NCBI GenBank assembly: GCA_023458375.1
Contig: JAEWZT010000002.1
Coordinates: forward strand, 124,001-188,000
Length of the DNA: 64,000 bases
From: Bacillota bacterium
GTDB lineage: Bacteria; Bacillota; Clostridia; Christensenellales; CAG-314
Reading direction: 5' to 3'
The translations under genes and the position numbers were made by a program. Each line of letters begins with the position of its first letter. Within the stretch, counting starts at the first letter, position 1. The notes beneath the pieces are model-generated. The model was not told the DNA's origin and did no database searches. It saw nothing but the letters and a program-made list of their open reading frames with translations. This document shows, in pieces, positions 54,444 to 63,397 of this stretch.

Positions 54444-54459
54444 TGTTTCACGTGAAACA
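54444..54459. promoter_or_regulatory. parS site, perfect
   Basis: TGTTTCACGTGAAACA, the exact 16-bp ParB-binding palindrome of Bacillota, 2.1 kb after parB. Confidence 0.95.
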
Positions 54460-54522
54460 AACTCTATGTATAAGCTTTATCTAGGTTGCGCTTAGATATC
54501 TAAAACTATGATTATTTAAAAG

Positions 54523-54538
54523 GGATTCACGTGAAACA
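54523..54538. promoter_or_regulatory. parS-like site, 14 of 16
   Basis: GGATTCACGTGAAACA differs from the consensus at positions 1 and 3. A further weak copy (11 of 16) lies at 54553-54568. Confidence 0.75.
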
Positions 54539-54600
54539 AAATGTTGTGGGCTTAATTCACGTAAAAACATTTTAGACAATTCTTAAACTATATCAGAGGC

Positions 54601-54616
54601 TGTTTCACGTGAAACA
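54601..54616. promoter_or_regulatory. parS site, perfect
   Basis: A second exact TGTTTCACGTGAAACA, 157 bases from the first. Confidence 0.95.
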
Positions 54617-55199
54617 AATAGCCTTTCTATAAGTCAAATAATAACGACATAGTTACTAATTTATTTCAATAAAGACAATAAGAATTAAAGTCGTATTTAA
54701 TTGAAAAATTAAAGCGACAGCCTTTACTTATCTTACTTGCCACAGCTTTATATTAAGCTAATTTGTCTGTTTTATATCTCAAAAATATTCTGTCTTGATA
54801 AAGTCGCCGACTTAATAACATTATCTCTTTTAACAATCAGCCTTGTCTGTCGTTCGCATTTGAATTGGCTAAAAAACTATTGCAGGGCTTTGCTCTTATC
54901 ATAATCACGTTTAGCTATTCGCTTCCTTTAAAATATAGGTCACGCTTTAATAGTAAAATTGTAAAGGGCAGATTATGGGTTTTAGTAGCTTTCTTAAAAA
55001 TTCATGCTCTATTCTTGATATACTCGCTCACAGCAACTTTACGCTAACCCTCACGGAAAGTAGAAAAGCATTTTTTAACGGGGGGAGGTTATCGGCTACA
55101 TATTTTGTAATATAGTTTGCCTTTTTTGCGGTCGGGTTAGTCTGTTATTCTTTTATTTAACTTCCTCTCTCTACCCTCTCATGTTTGAAAGTAATATTA

Positions 55200-55223
55200 A
55201 TGAACAATGTTCGCTATTATATT
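55200..55223. repeat. Direct repeat copy 2 flanking the parS segment
   Basis: Second copy of the element at 53764-53787, same orientation, differing at three bases. It lies 110 bases before yyaC. Confidence 0.7.
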
Positions 55224-55331
55224 TTATACCCACAAACTTTGGCGAAAAGTGTCTTTTTTGCTGTTTACTTTTATAGACTGGCGGCGGGGGGACAATACTT
55301 AAAGCTAAAAATGTAAGGAGAGAATATTCAA

Positions 55332-55829
55332 ATGGAAATCAGCGTTTATAATCAGGAGGGGGCAAAAAAACTTTCCAGAGCTCTTCCCAAAGATGTTGTA
55401 TATATGTGCATCGGCACTTCGGCGGTTGTTGCCGACAGCTTGGGTCCTATGGTGGGCAGCTTGCTTCAACAGGATATGCCCAAGCCCCTTTTTGTTTACG
55501 GTTTTTGTGCAAGCAATATTACGGCGCTTAATCTTGCCGCCGCCTATGAGGTGATAAAGCTTTTCCACCCCGACAAAAAAGTGCTTGTGATAGACGCCGC
55601 CGTAGGCGAAGAACAGGAAAAAGGAAAAATTATATACAACAGCTTTCCTTTAATTCCCGGTGCGGCTACCAAAAAGAATCTCAACGCCGTGGGGGACTAT
55701 TCGCTAATGGGTGTTGTGGCGCAAAGAGGTCTAGGCGATTTTTATGACTCGGCTGCCGATAAAAAAATGCTTATCTCCCAAATGGCGGAGGTAATCGCTT
55801 CGGCGGTGCGCCTAAGCGAGCAAAACTAA
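55332..55829 (+). CDS. yyaC: DUF1256 spore protease-like protein YyaC
   Basis: 165 aa. VVYMCIGTSAVVADSLGPMVG with the conserved aspartate, VYGFCASNITALNL and VLVIDAAVG are the blocks shared by YyaC and the GPR spore protease fold. It sits next to parB in Bacillus, so this is conserved synteny stretched by the parS segment. AAGGAG precedes ATG 55332 by 12 bases. Points to a sporulating ancestry; it does not prove the cell sporulates. Confidence 0.88.
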   Translation: MEISVYNQEGAKKLSRALPKDVVYMCIGTSAVVADSLGPMVGSLLQQDMPKPLFVYGFCASNITALNLAAAYEVIKLFHPDKKVLVIDAAVGEEQEKGKIIYNSFPLIPGAATKKNLNAVGDYSLMGVVAQRGLGDFYDSAADKKMLISQMAEVIASAVRLSEQN

Positions 55830-56506
55830 TAAACTTTGAAAGCGGTTGAGATTTGAAGCCAACTAAAAAACAATAAGATAAAACAATGTTATATAAAAAC
55901 AAGGGCGGCAAAAATAAGAAAAACAAAAGCTAAACAAGCCGCCATTATTTATTTACAATTTCCGTTGATTTAAAGCGTGTTAATCGTTGTTTTACAAGGC
56001 TTTAATAACAAAATAATTTTCCACCCTTTAAATAAAAGATAAAACGGCAAGTTGTAAAAAACGCTTTAACTTTCCCTTTAAAATGTCGGCGGAAACTTTG
56101 CCTCCCGCAATGCTTAGAGAGCATAAGGTTGACTGGTTATAACGGCATTAGAAATGTTTCTGCCGCCCGACTGAAAGCCTATTTCTGCCCGCCGCGTTGC
56201 AAGTTGATTTTTACCGCTTTTTAGATTGGGCTTAAAAATTGCCTTTGCAAATCTGCCCTATCACAAATCACAAATTATGGCGGGGACCATAAACTGTTTA
56301 GCAAGCGGCGTTTAGATTTACCTTGGTTATTTTTTGTTATGCCTTAAAGCTGTGGCTTTCTCTCTAATAAAGGCTTAGAGCAAACCTTATTCCCTTGCAG
56401 GTTTCCTTTACAAAAAATGTCAAATCCGCCGGAGGTATTACATTCTTTTTTCGCTTTGAAGCATAATGAAAAGTGAGTGAAAGCTTTTTACGCTTAATTC
56501 AATGAA
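55830..56506. other. Spacer upstream of ftsH
   Basis: About 680 bases. No gene, remnant or terminator that I can support. Confidence 0.4.
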
Positions 56507-56535
56507 TTGACACCCCCGTTTGTTTATGCTAAACT
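56507..56535 (+). promoter_or_regulatory. ftsH promoter
   Basis: TTGACA (56507-56512), 17-bp spacer, TAAACT (56530-56535) with extended TGC. Confidence 0.75.
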
Positions 56536-56568
56536 TAGCTAAACAAAAGCAGTTAAGGAGTAACATTT

Positions 56569-58572
56569 TTGAATACAGATAAAAGGAATACGATAAGCAC
56601 CATTGTATTTATTCTTCTTGCCGTATTACTTGTAATTTTTTTCGCCTATGTCTTTGGCTCGGCGCAAAAACAAGACATAACTTACGACGAATTTCTAGAA
56701 GAACTTAACAAGGGTAACGTTTACGCCGTATATATGGACGGCTATACTACCGTTAAGGTCATTTTTAACGACAGCCAAACTTACGCGTCGCAAATAGCTA
56801 AAAAAATAAGCATTAAAGACCTCAAAATGTCAAGCAACTACGACGCCAAGTTTAACATTGCCCAGCGCACCGCCTTTGAGGATGCAATGAGGCAGTTTAA
56901 GGCGGCTAACCCCGCGCTTAACTTTCAAATGGACTATTCCGACGAGGACGCGGTAAGTATATTGTCCTATCTGCCCTACCTCCTTTTGATAGGCGGCACC
57001 ATTATAATAGCTGTTTTGCTTACGCGCGCCGCGCGTCAGCAGACTACGCAAGGCATGACCTTTGGAAAAAGTAAAGCAAAGGTTACTCAAAACGTTAAAA
57101 TTCGCTTTACCGACGTAGCGGGAGCGGAAGAAGAGAAAGAAGAACTTCAAGAAACGATAGACTTTTTAAAGCACCCCAAAAAGTTCAGCGAAGTGGGCGC
57201 GCGCATACCTCACGGCATTTTGCTTGTAGGCCCTCCCGGCACGGGCAAAACGCTTTTTGCAAAAGCCGTCGCGGGTGAATCGGGCGTGCCTTTCTTTTCC
57301 ATGTCGGGCTCCGACTTTGTAGAGCTTTACGTGGGCATAGGCGCAAGCAGAGTGCGCGACCTTTTTGAAACTGCAAAAAAGAATACCCCCTGCATTATAT
57401 TTATTGACGAAATAGACGCCGTAGGCAGACAGCGCGGAGCGGGGCTTGGCGGCGGACACGATGAGCGTGAGCAGACGCTCAACCAAATCCTTGTGGAAAT
57501 GGACGGTTTTGAAACCAACAGCGGCGTAATAGTTATGGCGGCGACAAACAGGCAGGACATTTTGGACCCCGCACTCATGAGACCGGGTCGCTTTGACAGG
57601 CGTATATTTGTTAACCTTCCCGACGTAAGGGGCAGAGAGGCTATACTGCGCGTGCACTCGCGCAACAAGCCCATAGGCGACGACGTTGACTTTAAAATAG
57701 CCGCAAGAATTACTTCGGGCTTTACCGGCGCCGACCTTGAAAACCTTTTAAACGAATCGGCTATTTTGGCGGTAAGAAACGGCAGAAAAGTCATCACCAT
57801 GAACGATATCAACGAAGGGCTAAACAAAGTTGTTATGGGTCCGGCGAAAAAATCGCGCCTTGTTACCGAACCCGATAAGCGCATTACCGCTTACCACGAG
57901 TCGGGACACGCTATTTTGGCGGCAAGCTTAAAGTATTGCGACCCCGTCCACGAGGTTACGGTAATTCCGCGCGGCCAAGCCGCGGGCTTTACAATGACGC
58001 GCCCCGAAAACGACAACGACCACATGTTTAAAGAAAAATTGCTTGACGATATTACCATGACGTTAGGCGGGCGCATTGCCGAAGAGCTTGTAATAATCAA
58101 CGTAAGCAGCGGAGCTTCGCAGGATATTAAGATAATTACACAAATCGCAAATAAAATGGTTACCGAATGGGGAATGAGCCAGCGTCTGGGACCGCTTTAT
58201 TACGGCAGCGGCGGCGAAGTTTTTGTGGGCAGAAACTACCAGTCCACAAAAGGTTACAGCGAAGAAGTGGCGGCTATTATTGACGAAGAAGTGCGCGCAA
58301 TAGTTGATTCCTGCCACAAGCGCGGCACCGAACTGTTAAAGGGCAAAATGGACGTTTTGCATAATATGGCGCGCGTGCTGTTTGAAAAAGAAACGATACG
58401 CAACGAAGAGGTGAATATGCTGCTTGGCGGCAAAACCGCCGCAGAAGTCATTGCCTATATGGAGGAAAAAGAGAGAAAACAAATACGGCTTAACCCAGTT
58501 GACGTAAAAATAAGGGACGACGGCGATTTATTTAACCTTCCTCCCGCAAATCCGCAAGGCGATAAAATCTAA
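56569..58572 (+). CDS. ftsH: ATP-dependent zinc metalloprotease FtsH
   Basis: 667 aa membrane protease for quality control. TM1 (about 10-30), periplasmic-side domain, TM2 (about 133-152), AAA+ domain with Walker A GPPGTGKT (221-228), Walker B CIIFIDEIDAVG, the arginine-finger region RPGRFDR, and zinc site HESGH (443-447). Start is TTG 56569 with AAGGAG 8 bases upstream. It stands alone with its own promoter, far from tilS-hpt. Confidence 0.97.
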   Translation: MNTDKRNTISTIVFILLAVLLVIFFAYVFGSAQKQDITYDEFLEELNKGNVYAVYMDGYTTVKVIFNDSQTYASQIAKKISIKDLKMSSNYDAKFNIAQRTAFEDAMRQFKAANPALNFQMDYSDEDAVSILSYLPYLLLIGGTIIIAVLLTRAARQQTTQGMTFGKSKAKVTQNVKIRFTDVAGAEEEKEELQETIDFLKHPKKFSEVGARIPHGILLVGPPGTGKTLFAKAVAGESGVPFFSMSGSDFVELYVGIGASRVRDLFETAKKNTPCIIFIDEIDAVGRQRGAGLGGGHDEREQTLNQILVEMDGFETNSGVIVMAATNRQDILDPALMRPGRFDRRIFVNLPDVRGREAILRVHSRNKPIGDDVDFKIAARITSGFTGADLENLLNESAILAVRNGRKVITMNDINEGLNKVVMGPAKKSRLVTEPDKRITAYHESGHAILAASLKYCDPVHEVTVIPRGQAAGFTMTRPENDNDHMFKEKLLDDITMTLGGRIAEELVIINVSSGASQDIKIITQIANKMVTEWGMSQRLGPLYYGSGGEVFVGRNYQSTKGYSEEVAAIIDEEVRAIVDSCHKRGTELLKGKMDVLHNMARVLFEKETIRNEEVNMLLGGKTAAEVIAYMEEKERKQIRLNPVDVKIRDDGDLFNLPPANPQGDKI

Positions 58573-58596
58573 AACACAATACTAACCCCCTATTTT

Positions 58597-58635
58597 AACT
58601 AGGCCTTGAAACTTTCAAGGCCTAGTTATTTTTAG
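58597..58635 (+). terminator. ftsH terminator
   Basis: AACTAGGCCTTGA and TCAAGGCCTAGTT form a 13-bp perfect stem, followed by ATTTTT. Confidence 0.88.
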
Positions 58636-59288
58636 CTATTTTGCGTAACTTGCAATAAAAAATGGCTAAGCGACGGTTTTGTGCGGTGTGAAAGAGTAAA
58701 GTTAAGTAAAACTTTTTCGCTTTGCTTACTTTTGCCTATTGCAGCTAATATCGCGCTTTCATAAAGATAGTCTTTTTTTGCTTTTCTTTTTGTTTAAGCG
58801 TTGATTACAAAGCCACAATTAGTAGTTTACATGCTTTGCTTAAACCTCTTATTTGCGGCGCACGAAGACGACTTAGGTTAAAAGGGGCTTTCCCGCTTTT
58901 ATTATTTTTTTAATTGCCGCGCTTTTCCTTTGTTTTATAAGTGCTGTCAAAAAGCTTTAAGTTGTTCAGCAAAAACAGTTTTGTTTTAACTCCGACAAGT
59001 ATTACGTTACATTTGACGGTTTCTGTTTTTTTATGCCTTTAATTTGCTTAGTCCTCAATATTTTATCTTAGGCTAAAAAATGCTTTGGTTTGTCGCAATC
59101 TTGCATTTATGTTTTGTAAAATGACTTAACAAAAGCGTAAAAACCATATACTAAAAACAAATATTTCTATTTGCAAAAATACTAAAAACATAAAGCGTTG
59201 CACAAATTATAGATTAGAAAAATATAAAAACCTTTTATCCGTTACGCGGTCAAATTAAGAGCAAATGTAAAATTAAAGGTAGGAAAAT
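58636..59288. other. Spacer between ftsH and amaP
   Basis: About 650 A/T-rich bases. No gene or promoter that I can support. Confidence 0.4.
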
Positions 59289-60359
59289 ATGAAAAAAATC
59301 GTTGACAAAATTGCGCTTGTCGCCGTAATTATTTTAGGCTTTATAGCCATAGTTTTAGCTATTATTTTTCCCATGCTTGCCACGGGGTGGGTATTGGGCA
59401 CTAATGATATATTATTTATGACGATAGCGGTGCTTTACGTCGGCGTGTCAATATATCTGCTGTGGTCGGTGTTTTCTTCCGACGGAAATGTAAGGACGCT
59501 CACACTATTTTCCGACAAAGAATCCACCACAAAAACAAGCCTGAGGGTAATAAAATCGCTTGTGGTTTCAGACAGCAAGCGCGTTAAAGGCGCGGCGGTC
59601 AAAAGGGTCCGCGTATCCCAAAGGGACAACGGCATAAAGCTAAGCATCACGCTTACCGTAGTGGGCGCGGAGGTAGAAGAAACGGTGGATACCATGCGCT
59701 GCCTTGTGGCGGATACCTTTATTAAGGTTTTGGGCGTGCGCTTTGACTACATTGACTTTAAAATTGAAAAAGTCCGCCCCAACTACGTCGCCGACGAAGC
59801 CACCGCCAGAAAGCGCGCGCAAATACTCAAAAACGAACGCAAGTGCAGCGACAAATATCACGACGAGGCGATGGACCCCATCTTTGAGCAGGCGGAAAAA
59901 GAGCGCGACAAGGCGGAAGAGCAGATGGCGGAAGAAGTAACGGCGCAAAAAAAGGCGAGGCAGCAGGGGGCGCCGACAAAAGAAAATGAGACTTCCCAAG
60001 AAAACTATGGGCAAGAGGGCGGCGGGCAAGAGGAACAAAATCCAAGGGAAAATGAACAAACCTACGGCAACTGGCAGGCAAATTACGAGCAAAAGCAAGG
60101 CGGCGAAGATAACGGCAACAATTATTTCCCCAACTCCCGAGCTCAAAGAAGGGCTAAAAACAAAAGGGACAAAAGGCGCGCAATACCCTCCCCCTCACTT
60201 GACGGCGGAGAAAAGAGCCCGTTTTATTTAAGTGACGCCGAAAAAGTAACCCCGCGCGAGTTAGAGGAGCGGCAGGGAGAGAACAAAGCGGACACGCCCC
60301 ATAAGCCAAAAGTCATTGACAGCGACGATTTTACCATTTCTGACGGGGAAGAGGATTAA
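59289..60359 (+). CDS. amaP: AmaP-like membrane protein with long acidic tail
   Basis: 356 aa. Two membrane helices (about 8-32 and 40-62), then an Asp23/Gls24-like domain (about 85-170, with VKRVRVSQRDNGIKLSITL and TFIKVLGVRFDYIDFKIEKV). From 175 on it is a charged, Gln/Glu/Lys-rich, partly coiled-coil region of about 180 residues. AmaP anchors Asp23-type proteins at the membrane; no asp23 gene is nearby. The tail is much longer than in Staphylococcus AmaP. Confidence 0.75.
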   Translation: MKKIVDKIALVAVIILGFIAIVLAIIFPMLATGWVLGTNDILFMTIAVLYVGVSIYLLWSVFSSDGNVRTLTLFSDKESTTKTSLRVIKSLVVSDSKRVKGAAVKRVRVSQRDNGIKLSITLTVVGAEVEETVDTMRCLVADTFIKVLGVRFDYIDFKIEKVRPNYVADEATARKRAQILKNERKCSDKYHDEAMDPIFEQAEKERDKAEEQMAEEVTAQKKARQQGAPTKENETSQENYGQEGGGQEEQNPRENEQTYGNWQANYEQKQGGEDNGNNYFPNSRAQRRAKNKRDKRRAIPSPSLDGGEKSPFYLSDAEKVTPRELEERQGENKADTPHKPKVIDSDDFTISDGEED

Positions 60360-60439
60360 TAACAGAAATTATATTAAAAAGCTGCGGCATGCCGTGTTTT
60401 TTGTTGTATAATCTACAAAGAGAAAAGAGGTAAAAAATT

Positions 60440-62164
60440 ATGCCGCTAGAAACTATTTGGAAAATTGACAGAAAAAATCCCCTGCCCTGTTATCCCCGCC
60501 CGCAGTTTAAAAGGCAAAGCTTTTACAGCTTAAACGGCGTTTGGCAATACGCCATTACGCAAAGCCAGAATACCCCTGTTCAATACGACGGGGAAATCTG
60601 CGTTCCCTTTTCGCCCGAAAGCCCTCTGTCGGGCGTTTGCAAGACTCTGCTTCCCAAAGAATACCTGCATTATAAAAGAAGTTTTACCCTGCCAACTGAT
60701 TTTAAGCTGTCGCGCACGCTGTTGCATTTTGGTGCCGTTGACCATTCCTGCGCATGTTTTGTAAACGGCAAAGAGGCGGGGCGACACGAGGGGGGCTATC
60801 TTCCCTTTACCTTTGATATAAGCGCCTTTGTAAAAAAGGGCGAAAACGAAATAACGCTTACGGTTAGCGACCCCTCCGACGGCAATGGCGCGCAGACGGG
60901 CAAGCAGCGCCTTAAAAGGGGCGGCATTTGGTATACGGCGCAAAGCGGGATATGGCAGACGGTATGGCTTGAAAACGTCGCGCAAAATTATATTGAAAAG
61001 CTCTATATTACGCCCGACTTTGATAATTCAAGGGTCAACGTAAAAGTTGTTTCTGCGGGAGAATTAAAAAATCTAAGCGCGGAAGTATCTTTTAACGGGC
61101 AGCTTATCGCTAGAAATGATTTTGATGGGCTTGAAAGTGATATAGAGATTAAAGATTTTAAGGCGTGGAGCCCCCAAGCGCCCAACCTATACGACTTAAC
61201 GATAACCTGTCAAAGCGACAAAATAGAAAGTTATTTTGCAATGCGCAAAATATCCCTTGAAGAAATTGACGGCGTAAAGCGGGCATGTTTAAACAACCAA
61301 CCCTATTTTTTCAACGGGCTGCTAGACCAAGGCTATTGGCCCGACGGACTTTATACCGCGCCCACCGACGAGGCGCTTCGCTACGATATTGAAAAAATGA
61401 AAGAGCTTGGCTTTAACACATTGCGCAAGCACATAAAAGTTGAGCCGCTGAGGTGGTATTACCACTGCGACAAAATAGGAATGCTGGTTTGGCAGGATAT
61501 GGTAAGCGGCGGCTTTGACTACGACCCTTTCGTTATAGCTTATAAACCTTTTTTGGGCAAAACTATAAAAGATTATAAATATAAAACTTTCGCGCGCAAA
61601 ACAGAAGCTTCAAGGGAAGCGTTTATAGACGAATACAAGCAAATGCTTGATTTGCTTTATAACTGTCCGTGCATAGCCGTGTGGGTGCCCTTTAACGAGG
61701 GCTGGGGACAATTTGACGCCAACGCCGTTGCCGCCTATACAAAAATGTTTGACGAAACGCGCCTTGTGGACCACGCAAGCGGCTGGCACGACCAAGGGGG
61801 CGGCGATTTTGCCTCCCGTCACATTTACTTTAAAACCCCGCGCCTTTCCCCCGACAAGCAGCAACGCGCGCTGGCGCTTACCGAGTTCGGTGGTTACGGG
61901 CTTAAAGAGGAGGGGCACGTCTTTAACGAAAAAAAGACTTTCGGCTACAAAAATTTCAAAAGCGGGCAGGAGCTTACAAAAGCTTACGAAAAACTCTATA
62001 AAAAAATTATTCCGCAGTTAAGAAAAGGGCTTTGCGCCGTTATTTATACGCAGGTTAGCGACGTGGAGGACGAAATAAACGGGCTTATAACTTACGACAG
62101 GCAGGTATTAAAGGTTGAGCAAGAAACGTTAAAGCGCATCAACGCGCAGTTAAAATATGATTAA
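60440..62164 (+). CDS. Glycoside hydrolase family 2 protein
   Basis: 574 aa, no signal peptide, so probably cytosolic. GH2 layout: jelly-roll domain (about 20-180, with FVNGKEAGRHEGGYLPF and KRGGIWYTAQSGIWQ), Ig-like domain, TIM barrel. The acid/base Glu lies in VWVPFNEGWGQFD and the likely nucleophile Glu in LALTEFGGYG. Substrate could be a beta-galactoside, beta-glucuronide or mannoside. GAGG precedes ATG 60440; a TATAAT lies at 60407. It overlaps tadA by 8 bases. Confidence 0.9.
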   Translation: MPLETIWKIDRKNPLPCYPRPQFKRQSFYSLNGVWQYAITQSQNTPVQYDGEICVPFSPESPLSGVCKTLLPKEYLHYKRSFTLPTDFKLSRTLLHFGAVDHSCACFVNGKEAGRHEGGYLPFTFDISAFVKKGENEITLTVSDPSDGNGAQTGKQRLKRGGIWYTAQSGIWQTVWLENVAQNYIEKLYITPDFDNSRVNVKVVSAGELKNLSAEVSFNGQLIARNDFDGLESDIEIKDFKAWSPQAPNLYDLTITCQSDKIESYFAMRKISLEEIDGVKRACLNNQPYFFNGLLDQGYWPDGLYTAPTDEALRYDIEKMKELGFNTLRKHIKVEPLRWYYHCDKIGMLVWQDMVSGGFDYDPFVIAYKPFLGKTIKDYKYKTFARKTEASREAFIDEYKQMLDLLYNCPCIAVWVPFNEGWGQFDANAVAAYTKMFDETRLVDHASGWHDQGGGDFASRHIYFKTPRLSPDKQQRALALTEFGGYGLKEEGHVFNEKKTFGYKNFKSGQELTKAYEKLYKKIIPQLRKGLCAVIYTQVSDVEDEINGLITYDRQVLKVEQETLKRINAQLKYD

Positions 62165-62654
62165 TTCCGCTGAGCGTTTTATGGTCCAGGCGCTGAAAGA
62201 GGCGAAAAAGGCGCATGACGAGGGTGAAATACCCGTCGGCGCGGTAATCGTAAAGGAAGGCAAAATAATTGCCCGCGGACACAACAAAAGGGTAAAAAGC
62301 GGCGACATTTTTTCCCATGCCGAAATGCTGGCGCTGAAAAAGGCTTCAAAAAAAATAGGCGACTGGCGGCTTAGCGACTGTGAAATGTTTGTAACGTTAG
62401 AGCCTTGCGCCATGTGCTTAGGCGCGGCGATAAACGCCCGCATAAAAAAAATCTATTTCGGAGCGTATGACGAAAAGGGCGGTTGCTGCGGCAGCGTCGC
62501 CGACCTTACAAAGCTAGCCATGCTTAACCATAAAACGGAGGCGGAAGGGGGAATAATGCAGGAGCAGTGTTCTCTTTTGCTCAAAGACTTTTTCGCAAAA
62601 AGACGCCTAGAAAACAAGCGCGGTGAAGAGAAAACACAGGGCGGCAACTTATAA
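62157..62654 (+). CDS. tadA: tRNA-specific adenosine deaminase TadA
   Basis: 165 aa. Makes inosine at wobble A34 of tRNA-Arg(ACG). Zinc motif: SHAEML (His and catalytic Glu) and PCAMC. The start inside the end of the GH2 gene has no clear ribosome site, so it may depend on translational coupling; a later ATG (62181) would remove conserved N-terminal residues. Confidence 0.95.
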   Translation: MINSAERFMVQALKEAKKAHDEGEIPVGAVIVKEGKIIARGHNKRVKSGDIFSHAEMLALKKASKKIGDWRLSDCEMFVTLEPCAMCLGAAINARIKKIYFGAYDEKGGCCGSVADLTKLAMLNHKTEAEGGIMQEQCSLLLKDFFAKRRLENKRGEEKTQGGNL

Positions 62655-62860
62655 GGCGGTTAATATACTTTTTCTTTTTAAGGCGCGTTATAAGCCGTCA
62701 AAAGGCGACAATAAAACGCACCTTTTATATTTTCGCGCACTTATAAGGCAAGGGGCGAAAATTCAGGGCTACGGCGGCGGGCGCGCATACGTTCGTAAAC
62801 GGGTAAAACCTTTCACGGCGCCGCGGCGGGGGCAAGAGACAATGCAAAACTAAATCAATT

Positions 62861-63208
62861 TCAATAAACGCTGTTTCCGCAGTGAATGTCAAAGGGCATA
62901 ATAAGCAGCTTAAATATTTCTTTTGAATAATTGTCAAAAAACCATTTTATCGCTTTTCCGTAGTTTTCCTTATTGTCAAACTCCCAGTATGAAAAATACT
63001 TGACGCATTTTACAATCTTAGTCAACTCTCTGGGGGGCTGTCCTAGTTCAACTCCGTCTATTGTAAAAAAACGCTTGAAATATTTTAAGTCAAGGCAGCC
63101 GGTTTGCTGTCTTTGCGCTTTGTAAATATTTGTTACAAGGCTTTCAAACTCCGCTAATTTTTCGGGCTTGACTTGAAATAATTTAATCTCAGAAAAACTG
63201 TTTTCCAT
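62861..63208 (-). CDS. Small antibiotic-biosynthesis-monooxygenase-like protein
   Basis: 115 aa. The pattern IKLFQVKPEKLAEFESLVTNIYKAQRQQTGCLDLKYF, then YFSYWEFDNKENYGKAI, fits a dimeric alpha-beta barrel of the ABM type. AAGGGGTG before ATG 63208 supports translation. It is more A/T-rich than neighbouring housekeeping genes. No partner gene indicates a substrate. Confidence 0.6.
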   Translation of the reverse strand: MENSFSEIKLFQVKPEKLAEFESLVTNIYKAQRQQTGCLDLKYFKRFFTIDGVELGQPPRELTKIVKCVKYFSYWEFDNKENYGKAIKWFFDNYSKEIFKLLIMPFDIHCGNSVY

Positions 63209-63326
63209 TTTTTCACCCCTTCATTTTTTAATATCGCTTAATCTACTATAACATAACGGCGGAACGCTAAACAGTCTTTTTGATAAAAAAGAATGCATTT
63301 ATGCGCGCCCTCCAATTTAGCGGCAT

Positions 63327-63362
63327 AAAAAAACACCGACGCGCTTAAAAGCGGTATCGGTG
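63327..63362 (-). terminator. Terminator of the gene at the right edge
   Basis: On the minus strand CACCGA...TCGGTG with an inner CGC/GCG pair, followed by seven T, 36 bases after the stop at 63398. Confidence 0.8.
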
Positions 63363-63397
63363 CTTATTTTTAAGCTCAAAGCGTTAAGATTTTTGTA

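Larger units (their letters stand above)
53529..55331. other. 1.8-kb gene-free A/T-rich segment with parS sites
   Basis: No intact gene. It holds two terminators, a bulged hairpin, a possible maturase remnant, four parS-like sites and two 24-bp direct repeats, listed separately. A minus-strand run near 53930-54020 containing SISIPEQDKAASFL recalls the C-terminal helix of type I restriction HsdS proteins, but it is short. An ORF at 54865-55047 has no support. Confidence 0.55.

Noticed and set aside
54865..55047. 60-aa plus ORF near parS
   Set aside because: Non-ATG start without ribosome site; hydrophobic stretch explained by A/T-rich sequence.
57327..57884. 185-aa minus ORF
   Set aside because: Antisense shadow of the ftsH ATPase domain.
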